This document shows positions 13,521 to 25,387 of a stretch of DNA of 64,000 nucleotides, piece after piece. The stretch's first letter is position 1; each line of letters opens with the position of its first letter. Made by a program: the position numbers and the translations under genes. The notes under the pieces are model-generated. The model searched no databases. It saw only the letters and a list, made by a program, of their open reading frames with translations, and had not been told where the DNA came from. Source of the DNA: Tetraselmis striata. Taxonomy: Eukaryota > Chlorophyta > Chlorodendrophyceae > Chlorodendrales > Chlorodendraceae. Location of the stretch: the NCBI GenBank assembly GCA_006384855.1, contig VCJN01000539.1:115879-179878 (forward strand), given 5' to 3'.

Positions 13521-14027
13521 AAGGTGCATGGAGGCTAATCTTCGGTGTGGGTCAACGACTAACGTTATACGTGGTTTGGCTATATGCTAGTGCGCAGCGA
13601 TGCGCCCACATGCAGAATCCTGAAGGGCTAAACTTATGTGGAAGAGTATATGGCGTAGGGGCGGGCGGGGGGGGGGGGGGGGGCTTTGGCGCGGTGTGGG
13701 GGCGGGAGCGGACGAGGCGGATAAGCGGATAACCCCCACCCGCCCCCCCGAGATGAGGGTAACAGGCAACTAACTGTACGTACCTGTACCTGTACTGTAA
13801 TAGAATGACATACACTACTACGCGACTCGTGAGTTGAGGCGACGCGATGGCCTGGAATCGCTGTCAGGTTGATCCCGAATTCCCGTGTCCATATGCGCGC
13901 AAACATTTTCGAGTAATCGATATCTCGCACCAGCAGGCCGCCGCCGCACAGAACAGCGTGACCTAGGTCCCGCGCCCCCGCCCCGCCTGGGGCACTTCTC
14001 AACCCCTTGCAGCGCTCTCGGAACAAT

Positions 14028-17000
14028 ATGGCACCTACCGCCGCGGGCGCGGGCGTCGTTGATACGTGCGCCGACGCGACGTACGACCACCGCGTCGACG
14101 ACCCAGGTGGGGACCCCACCCCGCCCCGCCCCTGAAAGCACCGCCTGCAACTTGCGTGGCTCTGCTGGAGCGTCACGGAACCCCTTTTGAACGACTCCCG
14201 ACGGCGCGCCCGCCAGGCAACTACAACTGGTGCGTGGTGCCGGGCACCGGGCCGGACGCGCTGCTGTTCGCCTTCTTGGCGATCGCCATATTCTGCTGCG
14301 TGCAGGGCAAGCTCAGCGCCGTGTGGGTCATGCTCATAGGTGGGAAAACCCCGCCTCCACCCCCGTTAGGTAGTGCCTCAGGCACAAGGTGCCACCGGTT
14401 GGGCCACATGGGCCTGCCGTGAATCGGCTCCAGGGAGCCCCGGTGCGCTCCCGATGTTTCGTCATCGCGCCATCAGCGGAACTGTGATGCTGACTGGCTA
14501 TAACATTGGAGCGGGCGCTGGCTGGGGATCTGCAGCAGCAGGTGCTGGGGAGCGTGTTGGGCTGGGGGCATGCATTTGATTGGTTGCAGAACTTTGCTTG
14601 CTGCAAGAAGGACCTGTACGGGCTAGCTGGTGGGTTAGCAGCAGATACTGGCTGTCACAGCATCACAGAGTCGGCGATCCGGATTTCGATTACACACAGA
14701 GATACAATAATACATGTGATGCTTCATTGCTCTGGCACCTGAGGTGCAGGGCACTTGACCGACAGGGGGCTGGGGCCCCGCTGCAGGGGTCATCTCCAGC
14801 TGATCGTGCCAGCCCCCCCCCCCCCCCCCCCCCCCCCGCCCACTACCTGAAACACACGATCTGATGGGCCTAGCTGCGTCTATAAGAGTCACAGGCAGTT
14901 ACACATTTCACATGCTGCGGGAACGTGCCAAGCTCAGCCCTGCTCACACCCCGCTTCCCAACCGGGGGCCTCTCTTTGCTGGCGTGGGGCAGGCGGGGCG
15001 CTGGAGGTGTGGTCCTTCTACTACAACACGGGCCGGCTGAGCAACGCGATGGCCTACTGGATCGGCATCAGCCCGCCAGACCTCTTCATGTACGGCTTCC
15101 TGCCGCCCCTGCTGCTCAACAGCTCCCTCCGCATCGATTTCTTCCTCTTCAAGAAGGTCCTACTGTCGGTGAGGCGGCGCCGTCTATGCCTGCCTGCGCG
15201 AATACACTCCCACACACATCGCAGCGCGGTCGGTCGTGGCCCAGCTGCGCCGCACGGCCACGCTGGCAGGCAGATGGCGGCAGGGAGGGATTTGGGGCGT
15301 CCAGTGCAGTTGCTGAGGCGGCGCTGATGGGTGTGGCGCGGGGTTGCAGGCGGTGAGCCTGGCGTTCCTGGTGGTGCTGGCCAGCCTGGCGCTGTGCACA
15401 CTGCCGCTGGTGTACATGCTGCCGCACTGGTCTTGGCCGCATGCGGCGCTCTTCACCGCCATCCTGGCCCCCACTGACGCAGTAGCTGTGGCCGCCATCC
15501 TGCGCACAGGTGCGTGCCCTCCTGCCCCCACACCCTCCCCCCCCCCCCTCTTCCCCCACCCCCAACCTTGCCAGTCCCCCGGCATGCTCATCTGGCCACC
15601 ACTTTGACCCCCCCCCCCCCCCCCACCTTCCAGCCGGCGCCCCAGAGCTGCTCTGCGTGCTGCTGGAGGGCGAGTCCCTGTTCAACGATGCCTCTGCAGT
15701 CGTCCTTTTCGAACTGTTCCATGAGCTGGTGCGGGCCTTTGGTCCCTATGGCCGCGCCGCACCATGCCCACGCGCCACCTTCAGGCTTCAGCTCATGCCT
15801 GCCTTCCCGCCCTACCCTGCCCTCCACTCCAACCCTCGCAATCCTCCCCTCCCCCTATTTGCGCGTGCGCAGGCCGAGGAGGTAAACCAGGGCCACACTG
15901 TGAACTTCACACTGAACACGGCGAGCACGATTGCTGTCAAAATCTGTGTTATGGGCGGAGGTGAGGGGGCCATTCCCGCCGAGCGTCATGTCTCCTAGGC
16001 TAGCCTCTCGCCCGTGTCCGGGGCGCTGCCCTGCCATTGCTCACCCCAACCACAGGGAGGGAGCCGCAGGACCAGTGGGGCTGCGGTGGCAGGCGGCAGC
16101 GCTGAGCGCATGCCGGGTTGGTGGCTGCAGGCGGTGCGGTGGTCGGCCTCGTCGGCGGCTTTCTTGTCCACATGGTTTTCACCATCCTGCGCAAGACGGT
16201 GAGCCAACCCCCGCGGCCATGTGGTGGCAGCCCCGTGGAGCGTGCGCTGGGCATGCTGCACTCCATCAGGCTGCTGCCTGGCTGAAATCCGCGCCTCCGG
16301 GCTGCGCGCAGAACCGGATGGACGACTTTCACTGCGTGGAGCTTGCGCTCCTTCTGGCCAGCTCCAACCTTGTCTTCTACATCGCCAATGCTGTCCTGAA
16401 GGTGGCCCTACCTGCCCAGCTCGGCCTTGCCCCCGGGGGGGAGGGGCGGGGGGCATCCAGGGGCGGCCGCGCACATTGTGTGTGGCTGTGTGGCTGTGTG
16501 TGCGCGGGGGGGGGGGGGGGGGGGTGGTTGAAGGGGCTGAGGTCCCGGCCCTGTGCTTCCCTCCCATATGCTCTGGCTGTGTGTTGCAGTTCTCCGGGCC
16601 AGTGGCGGTCGCCATCATGGGGCTGTACGGCGCTGCGTACAGCCGCTTTGAGGTCAACCCGCGCCTGGTCACCTCGGGGGTGTACGACATGTTTTGGGAG
16701 TCGGTCTGCTTCTGCCTCAACGGCGTCATCTTCTTCTACAGCGGTGTCTCTGCCGTCAACTTCTTCATCCGCACACGCGGCGAGGTTGCGCTGCTCGCAG
16801 GCCAGACCTACGGATATCTGCCCCTCATCTACATCCTCAATTTTGCGGCGCGCGGCGTGTGCGTGGTCTTCTTCAGCAATTTGCTGCGCCTGCAGAAGGC
16901 TGGTGGGTCAATGCCCCGCTGGGCAGACCCCCCTCCCCCCCCCCCCCCCCCACACATGCACCAACAGGCCAGGCTCATTGGCCAGTCCCTGTTCTTCTTC

Positions 17001-18724
17001 CCGCCTTCAATCCCGCCCTATACATGTTGTAACGGCTACTTGTGAATCACGGGTTGTTGCTAAGATATGTGACTCTACCTGGTGTGTATGAAGGGCTGGA
17101 TGCACGGGGCCAAGCCTTCACGACCTTCACCGGCCTGCGGGGCGTCATCTCCCTGGTGCTCCTGCAGATGGTGGTGACCGGCGCCGCGAACGGTGGGCAG
17201 AACGAGCGCCTGATTGTGGCGCAGATGGTGGTGTGGGGTGCCGGCTTTGTCAGCCTCACGCTGCTCCTCAACGCGCCCTTCATCGGCGCCGTCCTCTCCG
17301 CCACTGGGCTCAATAAAGTGAGCCCCACAAAGTTGGCCATCCGGAGCAAGGCCTGGCGCGCTTTGCAGCGCTTCAGCGGCTCGGCTGTCAAGGACCTGCA
17401 GGAGGATGGCGACGAGGTGCGGTGCTTTATAGAGCCTCAGGGCGCCCTGTTGTATCGAGCGAGCCATCTCGGGCAGATGCATCACGTACCTCTGTGCGCA
17501 ATAGGGCGGAAGATAGGCCAAGTGTGTTAAGGGGGTTCATAGACACCCAGGGAATGCCTTATGCTGTTTACTTAAGAGGCAATACGATCAGTGACACTGC
17601 GGGTGCCGACGCACCTATAAGAACCTTATTGCGAGCCTTTGAATTTGGCTTGCATGCAGCCTATAAGAGCATTCACTTTAGTTCCGCTACACTTGCGTCT
17701 GCATTTCACCTCTGACAGGCATAGGCTATTATCATTCGCAGTGTTCTTACAGCTGCGTCCGCACGCGTAATGCTACACTTCGGTTTGATAAGGGAAGACC
17801 CCCTTTGCGAACCCCCTTTGATCCTGTCTCCTTCACATGTCAGCTGGCTAACGGACACATGGCCGCTTGCCACAGGTGATGCGCGGCGTAGACTGGGGCC
17901 TGGTCAAGCAGTACATTGACCTGGAGGCGGATACCGGTTCTCTGTGCGGCGACACACGGCCAGCGCCAGGAGACACCCGCAGCTACCTGCAGGCATCGCT
18001 CCGCGCAAACCGCCCACAGGACGCTGGTGTGGAGGCGGCGGAGGGGCTGCAGGAGGGGCTACTCCGCGGCGAGACGCTGCCTGCTGAGGCTGCGGGCGAT
18101 GAGCAGCCCACGCGGCTGACGAGGCAGGCCAGCGGGCTGACTGAGAGCCGGGAGACCCTCAAGAGCCTGTTTGTGCGGCGCTGCGACGAGGAGGCCGACC
18201 CCATGGAGGCCGACGGCGTGTACGGCATGATTCGGGATGACAGCCTCGTGCAGTCCGGGTGTGCCAGCCACCGTGTCCCCTTACCCACCTGAAACGTGCA
18301 GCCTCCCGGAGGCTGTCCTGCTTCGTGCATGCTGACTTTGCCGTCTGATGAATGGTGCTTCCATCCAGCAGGAGTGACCTAGATGCCGACCCTGGTTCCA
18401 TGGACGAGCAGCCAAGGCCACCTGCCTCTTCCTTAAGGGTAAGCAATGTCTTCTCGGCACAAGCGTGCGCATCTGCATTGCCTCATTTAATCCTGTGTTG
18501 CTGCCCGTAGAATTGGCTGCCTTCTCTGCCCTTCAGCCGACTGTCTGATTGCGGACAACGTGCACTCACAGGGTTTCCGTCAGACCAGTCAGATCAGTGA
18601 GGCCCAAGGGTCGGACTCTTTGTCGTCGCTGGGAGATCGGTCGAACAGGTGAGCACTGCAATACCCCTCACAGTCCTGGCAACGTCGCCACACACACATG
18701 CGCGCCTCTGACCCCCCCCCCCCC

Positions 18725-18798
<74 letters not shown>

Positions 18799-21700
18799 CT
18801 TTGGGTTTTCCAGGCACACCCATCTGCACCTGCAAGCCATGCTCAGCGTCGATACCACGGGACCATCGACAAATGAAGTGCTGAGTGCAATGGAGGCGGC
18901 GGTTAAGGAGGTCAGCCGGGAGCGGGGTAGGTGAGGGCGCGCCAGAATGACAAGAGGCGCCTTATCAGCGGCCGGCTGAGATAGCCTGTCCGTGGGTTCA
19001 TATTACTTGGTAATCTTTCTGCGTCCTGTTGTCTATGGTCTGGAGCTGACGTGTGGGTTGCTCGGTGGGTTGCTGTGGCCGCCAGCCTGCAGACGGTTTC
19101 CGAGCTAGCAGACCCTATGGTGCCAGAGTTGGATGACGAGGCGCTGGAGGAGGCGCGTGTGCGACTGCTGAGCGGCATGAAGCGCTACTTCACTCCAAGC
19201 GCGCGGAGGGGCTGCTGTCCTACCAGGGCCTGCGCATCTTGGACCATGCGGCTGACACCTGCATCGAGGACAAAGTATCCCCCGTCCCCCGTCCCCCCCC
19301 CTCCCCCCCTCTCCCCCCCCCTCCCCCTCTGCCCCTCTACCCCTCCTGCCGCTGCCACCTGCGTGTCCTACGCAGGGCCTGACCCCCCCCCCCCCCCCCC
19401 CTTGTGCAGCACAAGCCGTTGCGCATCTTCCAGCTGGTGAGGAGGGAGATGTTGATCACGCGCAGCCCCATCCCACTGGCGATCAGCTCGCTCGCCTGCT
19501 TCGCATCGCGAGTAAGCGACGCCGCCAAGCGGCAGCCTTACCTGGTGCGCAAGGCGGATCACATCTTTCTGCGCCCGCTGCGCGCTCTCCTCTTGAAATG
19601 GCTCAGCTTCCACCAGTTGCTGGCCATCGAGACGTGCATCGAGTGCTTGCTGGCGCTGAGGTGGCTTCCTCCTGTTGCCCCCAAACCTTCCACCTCCCTT
19701 GCCTTGCCCTTAAGGCTCTCATCAGCTGTCACTGGTACCATCTGTTGTTTTATCACCATGTGCACAGTCCTCTCAAGGCACAGTTTTGTGGACGATGACG
19801 TGCTGGCAACGCTGGGGCATTGACCTCGCTGTGACGTGTCTGTGCTGGCAGGGTTGGCCCGCAGAGCGGTTGGTTGCATGCCATGAAGCACGCAGGCGAG
19901 ATCGAGGCTGAAGTGGCGCGTGAGGTGTCGCACGCGGAGCGATTCCTGAGCCACCGCGAGATGGAGTCCCCGCTGCGCTTCCGCGCGATCCAGACCTTCC
20001 GTGCCTCGGTATCCATCCTCACGCGCATGGAGCACTTTGTGCATGAAATGGAGAGCACCGGCATGGTCGACGAGGTGGACGCCGGCATCCTGATGGTACG
20101 AGCGTGGCAGCCCAGCCGGCTCACCCCTGCAAACGGGGAAGGCTGCCTGCATGCCCAGTTCCCGGGGTAGCAAACATCTGTGACCATTACGGTTATGCAT
20201 CCCTGCCGCTGTGTGCTGCCCTTCGCCAGGCCCCCATCAGCATGCGGCAGCGGCTGCTGCAGAACCGCGGCCCAAATTGGAAAGCGCCCAGCGTGGTGAC
20301 TACGCTGCAGGAGCTGCCCTGCTTCAGCAACCTGCCCCGGGAGGTCTTCCTTGCTGTGTGGCGGGCCGGCGAGTACGTCCCCAACGCTCGCCGAAGCCCC
20401 CCCTCCCTCCCCCCCGCTCCCCTCCCGCTGCCACACGTCAAGCTCGCTGTCCTCATCTGGTCCAGCACCTGTAGCCTCCTTGTTGACACGTGTCCCACTG
20501 CCGCCCGCCTGTGGCTGTAGGCTGCTGACATTTGAGCCAGGCCAAGTGGTGTACGAGACGGCTCGCAGCGAGCGTAGCGGCCTGTACTTTGTGGTGTATG
20601 GGCTGGTGGCCGGCCATCACTGCAGCGACCCAGCGACGCAGCGATCCTCCCTGGTGGACAACCGCGCGGCAATGTACTACGGCTACGGAGCGGTGTTTGG
20701 CCTGTACTCCGCGCTCCTGAACGCACGCCTGGGGGACTATGTCGGGCATGACCTGGAGCTCATGGCGTACGGCCAGTCGGTGGGCAAAGGTGGGCGCGGT
20801 GCAGCACCTTTGCCGCTCGTGCCCCTCTGATTGCCTTCACGCCGGCCGCCACCAATAAGCCGCCCCAACTTTGCCGTGCCGTTGTGCCTGCGGGCAGGGC
20901 CGACCGTGTTCCACATCCCGCCGGACGCGATGGACAGCTTCCGGCTGCAGGCCCGCCGGGGCGACGTCGGCATGCAGGTGCGGCCCGACCTGCGCTGTTG
21001 CCCGAGCTCGGAGCACATCAGCCCGGCAACCCTTTGCTCACCTGGCCCTTCTCGTGGCACCCCCTCTGTGTGGCTCGCAGCCATTCTGTGGACATAGACA
21101 TCACTGGCATGTCTTAACTGTGCTTAGTGCCCTCCCCCCCCTCTACCCCTCGCCGCAGCTGCTGGAGATCAATCTGTTCCGCCTGCTCAGCGGCGTGAGC
21201 ATCTCCTTCCTGGAGGGCCACCTGCTGGCGCAGCTGCAGCAAGACCACGTGCTGCTCAAGCAGTACTTTGCGGCGCAAGTGAGCAAGGCCGCCGGCGAGC
21301 AGTCGGTGAGGCCGCGCTCTCTGCATCGCCCTTCGCTCTGCGCCTCCTGTGCCGCCCAACCATGCCAGCACGGGTTCCGGCACTCGCTGCCAATATCCGC
21401 GCAGGGGGTTACGCATGCCGTGCCGCAGTGTGATGAACCTGCCTCCTGCTGATTGCGCCCCTGGCAGGATCACGCCGGCTCGGACCTGCTCCACTTTTGG
21501 ATCACGGACGACACGGGGGACCAAGCGGCCGCGCAGCCCATGGACCTCGCCGCCAGGTATCTGGAAGAGATCAGCCGCGACGTGCAAGCCGCCTCGCTGC
21601 TGGAGCTGTCCCCGGGGCAGGGGCTCCACCAGCGCTCCACCCTCTTCCTGCTGCATGGCAGCGTCAGCCTGCACACCTTCTGCCACGAGGACAGCGGCGC

Positions 21701-23914
21701 ACACGCCCAGCACGGCGCCTCACACAGCGGCGAGTGGTGCACCATGGAAGAGGAGTTCAGGTGCGCAGCGCAGCCACATACTGACAGCCCCTTCTTGGCA
21801 TGCTCTAACACCGCCGCCACTGCTTGGGACTACCAGTCTAGTAGGATGCACTTGCGGCAAGTAGAAATAGAAAATTGTCTTGATAATTTTAGTCGTATTG
21901 CGAATCGATTCCGGATAACACCAAGGCCATTGTTTGATTGTGTATTGCCCCCTTTTTAGGAGAAGTCAACGTACATTGTTTGAAAGTATGTATCAATACT
22001 CCTGCAGGAATGCGGACCGATGAACGATAGGATAACCCGTAATATGTCGTCCTCGTAGTACCAGCACTCGAGTAATCAGGCAGCTTATAGCAGAATATAT
22101 CGCTAGAAAGCTGGCAAATTTAACTATCACGGCCACGCACCGCCGTTAGTTAATTGCCAGCAATCAATTGCCAGCAACGGGCTAGTTTTAACAGTATTAT
22201 TGAATCGCCATCACCGGCCGGGTGGCAGATGCGGGAGGCGTAGCCCTCCAAGATGCGTGTTGACGCCTTGTCCAGTCCTGCAGAGGCTCACCCGGTGTTG
22301 TGCTATGACTGCGCAGGGCGCCGTACTTCTTGTTCGGGTACAGAGGCCTGGCACTCAAGGCCGGCAAGAGGCTCGTGGTGGCGGGCGCTCAGGTGCGGGG
22401 GCCTGGGCAACAGGCCTGATGCGGGGGGGGGGGGGGGGGGGGTAATCCAGGCTGCTTCTGGCGTCACGCCTTGTGCGCCCCGGTGCTGACCACCGATTCC
22501 GTGACGTCATGCCACACTACACAGGGGGCACTTCTCATGGAGTGCGAGCCCAAGTTGGGCGGGCTGCCTGCCGAGGGTACGTACTGGCCGCTTCCGCCCC
22601 CGCTTGACCTGCCGCATCACACGTCCTGGTGGGTCACTTTCTGATTTGCATTCACTGATTTGTAAGATGTTCTTCGAGGTGGCTGTAAGGGTGGAATTGC
22701 CATTGTCTGAAGTCCTGTGTCATGTCATGTGTCGTGTTGCGTCAAATTCATCTCATGCCATGCCATGCCATGCCATGCCATGCCATGCCATGCCATGCCA
22801 TGTCATATCATGTCATGCCATGTCATATCATGTCATGTCATGTCATGTCATGTCATGTCATGTCATGTCATGTCATGTCATGTCATGTCATGTCATGTCA
22901 TGTCATGTCATGTCATGTCATGTCATGTCGTGTCATGTCATGTCATGTGATGGCATGTCATGCCATGGCATGACATGCCATGCCATGCCATGCCATGCCA
23001 TGCCATGCCATGCCATGCCATGCCATGCCATGCCATGCCATTTCATCTCATGTCATCTCAAGTCCATGTCATGTCATGTCATGTCATGTCATGTCATGTC
23101 ATGTCATGTCATGTCATGTCATGTCATGTCATGTCATGTCATGTCATGTCATGTCATGGCATGTCATGCCATGGCATGCCATGCCATGCCATGCCATGCC
23201 ATGCCATGCCATTTCATCTCATGTCATCTCAAGTCCATGTCATGTCATGTCATATCATGTGTCGTGTCATATCATGTCATGTCATCATGTCATGTCATGT
23301 CATGTGTCGTGTCATATCTTGTCGTGTCGTGTTGTGTCATGTGTCATGCCATCACAGGTCCGTGTCATGTAATGTACTGTACTGTCATGTAATGTAATGT
23401 AATGTAGTGTCATGTAATGTAATGTAATGTAATGTAATGTAATGTCATGTCATGTCATGTCATGTCATGTCATGTCATGTCATGTCATGTCATGTAGTGT
23501 CGTGTCGTGTCGTGTCATGATGTCATGTCCTGTCGTGTCGTGCCATATGTGTCGCTCCGATGCTTTCGGTAGCTCACCTGTGCATGCCCCTCCGCTGTGA
23601 CAGCAGAGGCAAACCTGATGACTGCGGAGGACATGATGCCAGAGGCGGACGAGGCATTCATGGCCGGCGGGTCCGGGGCGTCGCCCCCGACACCCATACC
23701 GCTGGCGCACTCCCCGGAGACCGGGAAGCAGCCGTCCCGGCTCATCAGCCGCAAGCTGTCCATGAGTCACGCGGAGTTTGTCCGCGATAGCGTGGAGCTG
23801 CAGTCCGCCCTGCTGCAGGCGGGCGCGCCCCGCCGCGTGGTTGCTGACAGCAGCGAGCGCCTATCCGCCGCTGTCAACTCCTGCATCGGGCAGGACCGCG
23901 TCACCAAGCAATGA
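14028..23914 (+). CDS. SOS1-like: Na+/H+ antiporter, SOS1/NHX7-like (CPA1), 25 exons
   Basis: Probably exchanges Na+ for H+ at the plasma membrane. The model has 25 GT-AG exons: 14028-14106, 14217-14339, 14993-15168, 15350-15509, 15634-15728, 15873-15960, 16131-16198, 16312-16401, 16590-16902, 17094-17416, 17876-18258, 18369-18438, 18572-18648, 18814-18930, 19086-19274, 19410-19660, 19852-20095, 20230-20372, 20521-20789, 20898-20977, 21159-21305, 21468-21760, 22317-22392, 22525-22576, 23604-23914. All phases agree except for one apparent missing base near 19190. The membrane domain (exons 2-10) shows CPA1 hallmarks: [30 protein letters not shown] with the ND pair, and [13 protein letters not shown] long cytosolic tail follows, with the [10 protein letters not shown] segment typical of SOS1 and a cyclic-nucleotide-binding-like fold ([16 protein letters not shown], exons 18-19). 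About 1,405 aa, longer than plant SOS1 (about 1,150). The start ATG at 14028 is the one that keeps phase through intron 1. The exon 12 acceptor is CAGCAG, so two splice variants are possible. Confidence 0.9.
18727..18794. repeat. (TG)n microsatellite, about 34 units, after a C run
   Basis: An uninterrupted TG repeat follows a run of about 14 C in the intron before antiporter exon 14. It ends 19 bases upstream of the acceptor, so its length could affect splicing. Confidence 0.95.
19180..19200 (+). other. Apparent 1-base frameshift in antiporter exon 15
   Basis: Upstream, exon 15 reads in one frame through SGMKRYF. The conserved continuation ([20 protein letters not shown], then the phase-0 junction to exon 16) is in another frame. 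One extra C in the TTCACTCC region would join them. Summing all exons gives 4,217 nt, one short of a multiple of three, which agrees. It is either a sequencing or assembly error or a real lesion. No intron fits in the gap. Confidence 0.75.
22718..23545. repeat. ATGTC pentanucleotide satellite, copy 1
   Basis: About 830 bp made almost wholly of ATGTC, with blocks of the variant ATGCC (CATGC in register) and, at the right end, ATGTA. A spacer reading TTTCATCTCATGTCATCTCA recurs at about 23039 and 23212, showing higher-order units of about 170 bp. It fills the last intron (22577-23603) of the antiporter. Long open frames reading Met-Ser-Cys-His-Val are a by-product of the 5-bp period and not genes. 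Confidence 0.97.
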
Positions 23915-24700
23915 CCCTCGGGTTCGGTTTTTCTTGAAGTTTTTCTCTCGGCACGCAGCATGTCCACGTGATCCATGCGCTGGACAGGGCGTGCCCCATG
24001 TGCCTTTTAATGGCACGATGACACTTTCTGGCAAGTCACGATCCTTTGCCGCAGGAAACCGATGACGTACAGGAGCCCTGGAGGTGGGCCGCATAGCGCA
24101 GCAAAACAGAACGAAAGGAGAGGAGAGGAAGGGGGGGGGGGGGAGCGCTGGGGGACTCATATGTATGCTTCGTCAGCATTCATCACACACATGAGGTGGC
24201 TGAAGGGTAATTATCAGCGCACGTTCATCGCTTTTGCGAGGACGGCCCCACAGCGCGGCGTCTGCAGGTGCTGTAATGCAGTCCGACCACTGGTGCATCC
24301 GATCTACCCCATACAGCGAGCGCTTCAAGTGGGCGTGGATTCCTACGCCGTGAGCTAGCGCCTCCTGCACTGTTTTCTGTTGGTTGTACGATGCGCCAGC
24401 CCGCGAGCAAAGCTGCCCCCCCCCCCCCCCCCCCCCCCCACTCCACACTTCCAACAATCGTGGCCTCTCGGGCAGTCAGGTATGGCTTACATCGCATCGT
24501 AGTGCAGGAACTCTAGGCGGTCCCGGATGTTGTACTGATTCAATAGCCATCAAGCACGAGCATCCACCGCCTTGGCATTTGCGATGCTTGATGTGTTCCA
24601 TTGATTTATATCAGGTCAAGCGTGCGTCGGCTGCTGAATGCAGTTGACGACCGGCGCGAGCAGGGGCTGCAAGGCAAAGGATCGCGACCACGCTTGCTGC
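23915..24700. other. 3' flank of the antiporter in duplication unit 1
   Basis: No gene. Holds a short G run (about 24130-24143), a possible poly(A) signal TGTAA at 24272-24276 for the antiporter (about 360 bases after its stop), a C run (about 24418-24439), and on the other strand TGTAA at 24487-24491 belonging to the orphan ABC fragment. Confidence 0.6.
24272..24276 (+). promoter_or_regulatory. Possible poly(A) signal TGTAA of the antiporter
   Basis: TGTAA is the usual chlorophyte poly(A) signal and lies about 360 bases past the stop, a normal 3' UTR length in green algae. The match is only five bases, so it is suggestive. Confidence 0.4.
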
Positions 24701-24861
24701 TCACGCAGCCGCCTTGTTGGACGCCGGCAGGGCGGCAAGGGTGCTGGTGCGCTTGACGGCGCTCATCAGCTCCAGCACCGCCTCCTCCAGCGAGGGCAGC
24801 CCGACCTCGACGTTGGCGATGCCCCAGTGGCCCGCCTTGCGCTCCAGCTCCTCCAGCACCT
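24701..24861 (-). pseudogene. Orphan 3' end of the ABC transporter
   Basis: Duplicate of the last 54 codons or so of the ABC transporter (compare 28127-28288), including the stop and 3' flank. It is cut at the duplication junction and has no upstream exons. It keeps an open frame with at least one substitution (Lys to Asn near the C-terminus). It cannot make the transporter. Confidence 0.9.
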
Positions 24862-25387
24862 CTTCTTGGCATGCTAGGCGTACCTGACACCGCCGCCACT
24901 GCTTGGGACTACCAGTCTGGTAGGATGCACGTGCGGCAAGTAGAAATCGAAAATTGTCTTGATAATTTTAGTCGTATTGCGAATCGATTCCGGATAACAC
25001 CAAGGCCATTGTTTGATTGTGTATTGCCCACTTTTCAGGAAAAGTCAACGTACATTGTTTGAAAGTATGTATCAATACTCCTGCAGGGATGCGGACCGAT
25101 GAACGATAGGATAACCCGTAATATGTCGTCCTCGTAGTACCAGCACTCGAGTAATCAGGCAGCTTTATATTGCAGAATATGTCGCTAGAAAGCTGGCAAA
25201 TTTAACTATCACGGCCACGCACCGCTATTAGAAATCAATTGCCAGCAACGAGCTAGTTTTAACAGTATTATTGAATCGCCATCACCGGCCGGGTGGCAGA
25301 TGCGGGAGGCGTAGCCCTCCAAGATGCAAGTTGACGCCTTGTCCGGTCCTGCAGAGGTTCACCCAGTGTTGTGCTATGGCTGCGCAG

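Larger units (their letters stand above)
10441..14027. other. 3.6 kb without a recognisable gene
   Basis: Mixed sequence with an AT-rich core (about 11100-11450). It holds a run of about 25 C (12282-12306), a perfect 9-bp-stem hairpin (13500-13520, GGAGGGTGC and GCACCCTCC around GCT), and a G run near 13665-13682. Short reading frames on both strands lack any family resemblance or splice context. The last few hundred bases probably hold the promoter and 5' leader of the antiporter gene, but I see no defined element. Confidence 0.5.
21791..24861. repeat. Tandem duplication, unit 1 (3.07 kb)
   Basis: This unit starts at CTTCTTGGCATGCT in antiporter intron 22. It runs through the last three antiporter exons, the intergenic gap and the 3' end of the ABC transporter's last exon, breaking at AGCACCTC. 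Unit 2 repeats the same order with high identity outside the satellite. The left breakpoint is intronic and the right one lies in the opposite-strand ABC exon. The junction shares only one or two bases, suggesting end joining or template switching rather than recombination between long repeats. Confidence 0.92.

Noticed and set aside
15149-15685. Long minus-strand frames over the antiporter (also 16.0-16.7 kb)
   Set aside because: Shadows of GC-rich exons and C runs; the plus strand carries the conserved antiporter motifs.
18549-18934. Frames reading Cys-Val repeats over the TG run
   Set aside because: By-product of the TG microsatellite within an intron.
24701-24861. Separate small ABC-related gene
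   Set aside because: It is the truncated duplicate of the ABC 3' end, with no start, upstream exon or ATP-binding motif.
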